A program made the position numbers and the translations under genes. DNA of 64,000 bases from JBGPEQ01 sp050180895. GTDB lineage: Bacteria; Pseudomonadota; Alphaproteobacteria; Dongiales; Dongiaceae. Location: positions 496,001 through 560,000 of the forward strand of contig JBFXDS010000002.1 of assembly GCA_050180895.1 (NCBI GenBank), written 5' to 3'. How positions within the stretch are numbered: the stretch's first letter is position 1; each line of letters begins with the position of its first letter. Below are positions 60,264 to 64,000 of this stretch, piece after piece. The notes under the pieces were generated by a model, which saw only the letters and a list, made by a program, of their open reading frames with translations, did not search any database and was not told where the DNA came from.

Positions 60264-61521
60264 GCCCGAGGCGGCTCAACGCCTCCGTGATCGGCACGAA
60301 GAAGTTGACTCCGCTCGGCGTTCCCGCGTCGGTCGGCGCGCCGCGAGAGGTGATGCCGACGATGTTGCCCCGGTCGTCCAGCAGCGGGCCGCCGCTGTTC
60401 CCGGGTTGGACGTTGACGTCGCTCTGGATCCACGGCTCGCCGTCCAGCGTGCGGAGCGAGCTGACGATGCCCTTGCTCACGGTGGCGCTGTAGGACGGGT
60501 CCAGCGGCGCGCCGACGGCATAGACCTCGTCGCCCACGGCCGGCGGGTCGAACCGGATCGGCAGCCCGCCCGCCGCGCCGCGCTCGATCTTCAACAAGGC
60601 GACGTCCCGGCGCACGTCGGTCGCGAGGACGGCCGCCGTCACCTCCTCGCCGGACTCGAACCGCACCCTGACCCGCTCCGCCGTGCGCACGACATGCTCG
60701 TTCGTCAGCAGGTGCCCCTCATCGTCGATGACGAAGCCCGAGCCATGGCCCCCGCCGGCATAGACGACCACGACATTGTTCCGCACCGCCTCCATGTTCG
60801 TGGCGATCGGTTGGGCGAAAGGCGTCCGCGGCACGAACGGCGTGTGGCCAGTCGGAACAGTGTCCCGCGGCAGGCCGGCCCCCGCGATCAATTCGTGAAA
60901 CCCGCGATCGGCAAGCAGGTTGCGCGTCGCATGGGCGAAAGCCTCGATGAACACGTCGACCTCGCCGCCGTCGCGCGCCGGATGGACCTCGCTGCTTCCC
61001 TGCGTCGCCAGATTGTATACGACCCTGCGGTCGAGGCGGCTGTAGACCTGCCATTCGACCTCCATGTGAGCCGCGCCGTTGACGGCCATGTTGCCCCATT
61101 CGGCCATCGGCGCGCATAGTCGCGTCTGTAGCGACTTGATGGCGCCGGCCACCAGATACTCGGCCTGCCAGTCGGACGGATCCTCGAACAGCGCGTCGGG
61201 ATCGCCGACCACGCGGTAGTTGGCCGCCTCGAGCTCGTCTTGGAAGGCGCGCGTGAAGTCACGCTCATCGACCGGCAAGGAGCCGCCGCGGTAGTAGAGC
61301 GTCTTCCACGCGTACGTGCCATCGCTCGGACAGGCCGTCCCGATCTCCGTCCCGCGCTTGATCCTGACCACGATCTTGCGGAACTGGATCGGCCGGGCGT
61401 CCTGCGGGTCCGCGACCGTGATGACCGGAAGTTGCGGCGCCTGCTGAATCTGCTGTCCGCAAGAGGTCAGCGCCAAGCCCGCCGCCAGTAGTACGCCCCC
61501 TGCACGCGCCTTGATCCACAC
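60238..61521 (-). CDS. Lipoprotein with N-terminal auxiliary domain and C-terminal trypsin-like protease
   Basis: 427 aa from GTG 61521 (GGAGAG upstream). The lipobox is LALTSC. Residues of about 30-210 form an unassigned domain (FRKIVVRIKRGTEIGTACPS, LVAGAIKSLQTRLCAPMAEW). The C-terminal protease has His in LLTNEHVVRT, Asp in DVRRDVALLKIERG and Ser in VQPGNSGGPLLDDRG. No PDZ domain follows. It is probably an outer-membrane-anchored HtrA-like protease. The N-terminal half faintly resembles transport-auxiliary lipoproteins, which is tentative. Confidence 0.82.
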   Translation of the reverse strand: MWIKARAGGVLLAAGLALTSCGQQIQQAPQLPVITVADPQDARPIQFRKIVVRIKRGTEIGTACPSDGTYAWKTLYYRGGSLPVDERDFTRAFQDELEAANYRVVGDPDALFEDPSDWQAEYLVAGAIKSLQTRLCAPMAEWGNMAVNGAAHMEVEWQVYSRLDRRVVYNLATQGSSEVHPARDGGEVDVFIEAFAHATRNLLADRGFHELIAGAGLPRDTVPTGHTPFVPRTPFAQPIATNMEAVRNNVVVVYAGGGHGSGFVIDDEGHLLTNEHVVRTAERVRVRFESGEEVTAAVLATDVRRDVALLKIERGAAGGLPIRFDPPAVGDEVYAVGAPLDPSYSATVSKGIVSSLRTLDGEPWIQSDVNVQPGNSGGPLLDDRGNIVGITSRGAPTDAGTPSGVNFFVPITEALSRLGLSPKGASS

Positions 61522-61619
61522 GGCTCTCTCCGTTTGAATATCATATGGGTATAATCAACTTATGGTTGTAGAATAGCGGACACTGCCGCAGCGCGCAAGC
61601 CCTGTAACACAGGACAGGC

Positions 61620-62684
61620 TCAGCCCCGCAGCATCACGATATCCGCCGGCCGCACCGACAGCTCGACGGAATCGCCGGGCGCGAGGCCGGCGGTGGCGGG
61701 GGCGCGCAGCAGCAGCGCGGCGCCGTCCGGCTCCATCGCGACATGGGCGCGCAGATGCGTGCCCTGGAACGAGAGCGCGCCGATACGGCCGCGGCCGACC
61801 GGGATCGCGCCGTCGCCGGCGCGGCCGATCAGCAACTGCTCCGGGCGGATCGACAGCGTCACCGCGGCGCCCGTCGCGGCATGCTCCGGCACGGTCAGCG
61901 TGCCGACCGCGGTCCTCACCCAGGCGGCGTTCGCGGTCGCCTCCACCACCTCGCCCGGCAGCAGGTTGCTTTCGCCCATGAAGGCGGCGGCGAACAGGCT
62001 GGCCGGCCGCAGATAGACCCGCGACGGCGGTCCCGTGTCCTCGACGCGGCCGCCGTTCATCACCACGATCCGGTCGGCGATGCTCATCGCCTCTTCCTGG
62101 TCGTGGGTGACGTGGATGAAGGTGGTGCCGAGCCGCTTCTGGATCCGCACCAGTTCGTCCTGCATCTGCCGGCGCAGCGCCAGATCGAGCGCGCCGAGCG
62201 GCTCGTCCAGCAGCAGCACCTTGGGCTCGACGGCGATGGCCCGCGCCAGCGCCACGCGCTGCTGCTGGCCGCCGGAGAGCTGGTGCACGCCGCGGTCGCC
62301 GAAGCCGTCGAGCCCGACCAGCCCCAGCATCGCGTCGGCGCGCCGGCGGCGCTCCGGCTTGGGTATTCCGCGCATGGCCAGGCCGAAGCCGACATTGGCG
62401 CGCACGCTCATGTGCGGGAACAGCGCGTAGTCCTGGAACACCGTCGCGGTCGGGCGCCGCGCCGGCGGCAGGTCGGTGACGTCCGCCCCGCCGATATGCA
62501 CGCGGCCCTCGCTCGGCGCGACGAAGCCGCCGATCATCGAGAGGATCGTCGTCTTGCCGCTGCCCGAGGGTCCCAGCAGCACGACGAACTCGCCGGCGGC
62601 GATGTCGAGGTCGAGCCGGGCGACGGCCGTGGCGCCGTCATAACGCCTGGTGACGCCGGCGAGGCGGACGATGGGCTCAGCCAT
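61620..62684 (-). CDS. potA: Polyamine-type ABC transporter ATP-binding protein (PotA-like)
   Basis: 354 aa. Walker A VLLGPSGSGKTTILSMIGGF, Q-loop TVFQDYALFPHMSVRANVGF, signature LSGGQQQRVALARAIAVEPK, Walker B LLLDEPLGALDLALR and switch His in FIHVTHDQEEAMSIADRI. A TOBE domain lies near 270-350. The spermidine/putrescine/opine branch is inferred from the ATPase and permease pattern. It overlaps the permease gene by 8 nt. Confidence 0.9.
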   Translation of the reverse strand: MAEPIVRLAGVTRRYDGATAVARLDLDIAAGEFVVLLGPSGSGKTTILSMIGGFVAPSEGRVHIGGADVTDLPPARRPTATVFQDYALFPHMSVRANVGFGLAMRGIPKPERRRRADAMLGLVGLDGFGDRGVHQLSGGQQQRVALARAIAVEPKVLLLDEPLGALDLALRRQMQDELVRIQKRLGTTFIHVTHDQEEAMSIADRIVVMNGGRVEDTGPPSRVYLRPASLFAAAFMGESNLLPGEVVEATANAAWVRTAVGTLTVPEHAATGAAVTLSIRPEQLLIGRAGDGAIPVGRGRIGALSFQGTHLRAHVAMEPDGAALLLRAPATAGLAPGDSVELSVRPADIVMLRG

Positions 62685-63462
62685 CGCGCCGCCTGCGTCC
62701 CAGCAGGAGCAGCGCGACGACGACGACCAGTCCCGTCGAGATCGCGAAGACCAGCGTGCCGACGGCGTTCAGCTGCGGGTTCAGGCCGGAGTTCAGCATG
62801 TTCCACATGACCACCGGCAGCGTGACGTCGAACCGGCTGAGCAGGAAGGCGATGACGAACTCGTCCCACGACAGGGTGAAGGCGATGACGAAGGCGGCCA
62901 GCAGCGTCGGCCACAGCATCGGCACGGTGACCAGCAGCAGCGCCTGCAGCTCGCTCGCCCCAAGGTCGTGGGCGGCGCGCTCGATCTGCGCCTGATGCTC
63001 GCCGAGCTGCGAGTAGATGATGGCGAAGCAGAGCGGCAGGTTGATGACGACATGGCCGATGCCGATGGTGACGAGCGAGCGTGAGATGCCGAGGGCGCCG
63101 AAGGCGTTGAGCAGGCCCAGGCCGATGATGATGTAGGGCACCGTGAGCGGCGCCATCAGGCCGAACCGCAGGCGGCCGGCGTGGCGCGGCCGCGCGCGGG
63201 CGAGCCCGTAGGCGGCGAGGAAGCCGAGCGCCACGGCGACGGCCGAGGACGCGACGCCGACCGCCACCGAGTTGCCGAGCCCCGCCATCAGCCTGCGGTT
63301 GGCCAGCATCGCCTCGTACCAGCGCAGCGAGGCGCCGCGGAACGGCGGCACCGGCAGCAGCCCGTCCTGGAACGAGTACTGCACCAGGATCACCACCGGC
63401 AGGAAGATGAAAACGATGGCCGCCGCGAGATAGGCGGCGACGGCGAGGTCGCGGAGCCTCAT
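62677..63462 (-). CDS. potC: Polyamine-type ABC transporter permease (PotC-like)
   Basis: 261 aa with about six helices. The first is LAVAAYLAAAIVFIFLPVVI followed by QYSFQDGLLPVPPFRGASLR. The EAA loop reads IERAAHDLGASELQALLLVT and a late FTLSWDEFVIAFLLS motif is typical of PotC. ATG 63462 is used, with a TTG six codons upstream as an alternative. The partner permease is encoded 370 nt upstream. Confidence 0.9.
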   Translation of the reverse strand: MRLRDLAVAAYLAAAIVFIFLPVVILVQYSFQDGLLPVPPFRGASLRWYEAMLANRRLMAGLGNSVAVGVASSAVAVALGFLAAYGLARARPRHAGRLRFGLMAPLTVPYIIIGLGLLNAFGALGISRSLVTIGIGHVVINLPLCFAIIYSQLGEHQAQIERAAHDLGASELQALLLVTVPMLWPTLLAAFVIAFTLSWDEFVIAFLLSRFDVTLPVVMWNMLNSGLNPQLNAVGTLVFAISTGLVVVVALLLLGRRRRDG

Positions 63463-63832
63463 GACGCGGCGCTCGCGCAACTGTCCTCACCTCCATTCTC
63501 TCCCGCAGGGCAATCGCATTTGACCGCAATGCGGGCCAGCAGGAAGGCATGTGCACGCGGAGACGCGGAGGCGCGGAGAACGCCCACTCCACCGCTGCGA
63601 GGCGCAGGTTCCGCACTGAAGCGGCAGATTGCGCCGGATCGAGAAGGCTCGATGGCCTCCGCGCCTCCGCGCCTCCGCGTGCCAAAAATCCTTCGCAGTG
63701 CGCCCGAACATTCAAATGCTGCTGCCCTGCCCTCCCCCACTGCGCGGGCGAAGGGGCGGTCGAGTTCGGATGTCACGACAGCGTCACCTCTCCCGCGCGA
63801 GCGGGAGAGGGCCAGGGTGAGGGTGGACGCCA
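63463..63832. other. 370-nt repeat-filled gap between the two permease genes
   Basis: No gene seen. A roughly 26-bp inverted repeat has arms at 63553-63578 (GCACGCGGAGACGCGGAGGC) and 63657-63682 (CTCCGCGCCTCCGCGTGC end). A separate perfect 10-bp stem CCTCTCCCGC-GCGA-GCGGGAGAGG lies at 63787-63810. Both belong to common bacterial intergenic repeat types and could uncouple expression of the two permeases. Confidence 0.65.
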
Positions 63833-64000
63833 TCACACCCGCTCCATCCTGAGGTAGCGGGCGAACAGCAGATAGGCGGCGGTCACCGTCAGCATCAGGT
63901 ACATGCCAAGGGCCGAGGCCATGGGGAAATCGGCGCGGCGCTCGATCTGCAGCATGATCGCCTGCGGCAGCAGCAGCTCGCGGCCGCCGCCCAGGATCTG
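63833..64000 (-). CDS. potB: Polyamine-type ABC transporter permease, C-terminal part (PotB-like; runs off right edge)
   Basis: The last 55 codons of a minus-strand ORF read QILGGGRELLLPQAIMLQIE, then FPMASALGMYLMLTVTAAYL and LFARYLRMERV before a TGA. The final transmembrane helix and short basic tail match PotB-type permease ends. Gene order with potC and potA supports the assignment. Confidence 0.8.
   Translation of the reverse strand, partial: QILGGGRELLLPQAIMLQIERRADFPMASALGMYLMLTVTAAYLLFARYLRMERV

Noticed and set aside
1..64000. CRISPR array, integrase, transposase or complete insertion sequence
   Set aside because: I saw no regularly spaced repeats with unique spacers, no DDE or tyrosine recombinase motifs and no terminal inverted repeats flanking an ORF, despite island-like content at 4.5-9.7 kb.

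Overview
The window is about 64 kb of high-GC chromosome, probably from a free-living alphaproteobacterium. This is inferred from the rlmB / tRNA-Tyr / tRNA-Gly / tuf order at the left end, the OpgG/OpgH glucan genes, the GlnT-type glutamine synthetase, GlxBCD-like proteins and Fur-like TGCGAAT boxes. No genus can be named from sequence alone.

Layout. 0-4.5 kb: translation locus (tuf, two tRNAs, rlmB), a secreted EF-hand protein, a GFA-family protein, a class III aminotransferase and a small membrane protein. 4.5-9.7 kb: an accessory island with visibly lower GC in its centre. It holds a decayed ada/MGMT remnant, an orphan gene, a Mrr-type type IV restriction endonuclease, a HEPN-CBS protein with an intact R-x4-H motif, a compact opposite-strand toxin-antitoxin operon that includes two broken antitoxins, and an HGGxSTG-motif ORF threaded by an in-frame 12-bp repeat. 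9.7-24 kb: polyamine and amino-acid catabolism. It includes two pyruvate-type aminotransferases, alanine dehydrogenase, PuuB-, PuuA- and PuuC-like enzymes of the gamma-glutamylputrescine route and an arginine-deiminase-superfamily hydrolase, interleaved with an HtrA protease, a three-PAS histidine kinase and an EEP-family membrane protein. 24-32 kb: an arylsulfotransferase-like protein with a small partner, an SDR, a PAS chemoreceptor, a two-domain dCTP deaminase and formate-THF ligase. 32-38 kb: GlnT and an opgG-orf-opgH operon. 38-44 kb: a soxBDAG-type operon (sarcosine oxidase or N-methylglutamate dehydrogenase) with an HTH-cupin regulator. 44-49.6 kb: ChaC and an FbpABC-type ferric iron transporter with Fur-like boxes. 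49.7-57.4 kb: a second amine/glutamate cluster, namely a DAO-family oxidoreductase, a GS-like ligase, GlxB/GlxC/GlxD (homologous to MgsABC of N-methylglutamate synthase) and an orphan 157-aa protein, with a divergent FadR-type regulator. 57.5-64 kb: EamA exporter, GST, a 37-aa membrane peptide, an MBL hydrolase, a lipoprotein-protease fusion and a polyamine-type ABC transporter running off the end.

How the genes fit together. Three GS-fold ligases, four transaminase or amine-oxidising systems, alanine dehydrogenase, formate-THF ligase and a PotABC-like importer suggest a cell that takes up amines, conjugates them to glutamate, oxidises the alkyl group and recovers glutamate, alanine and C1-THF. 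The second cluster looks like a complete but unassigned amine-to-N-alkylglutamate pathway. The most novel candidate is the Mrr plus HEPN-CBS pair beside the toxin-antitoxin debris, a plausible undescribed two-gene defence module. Several families of short interspersed palindromes fill the intergenic gaps.
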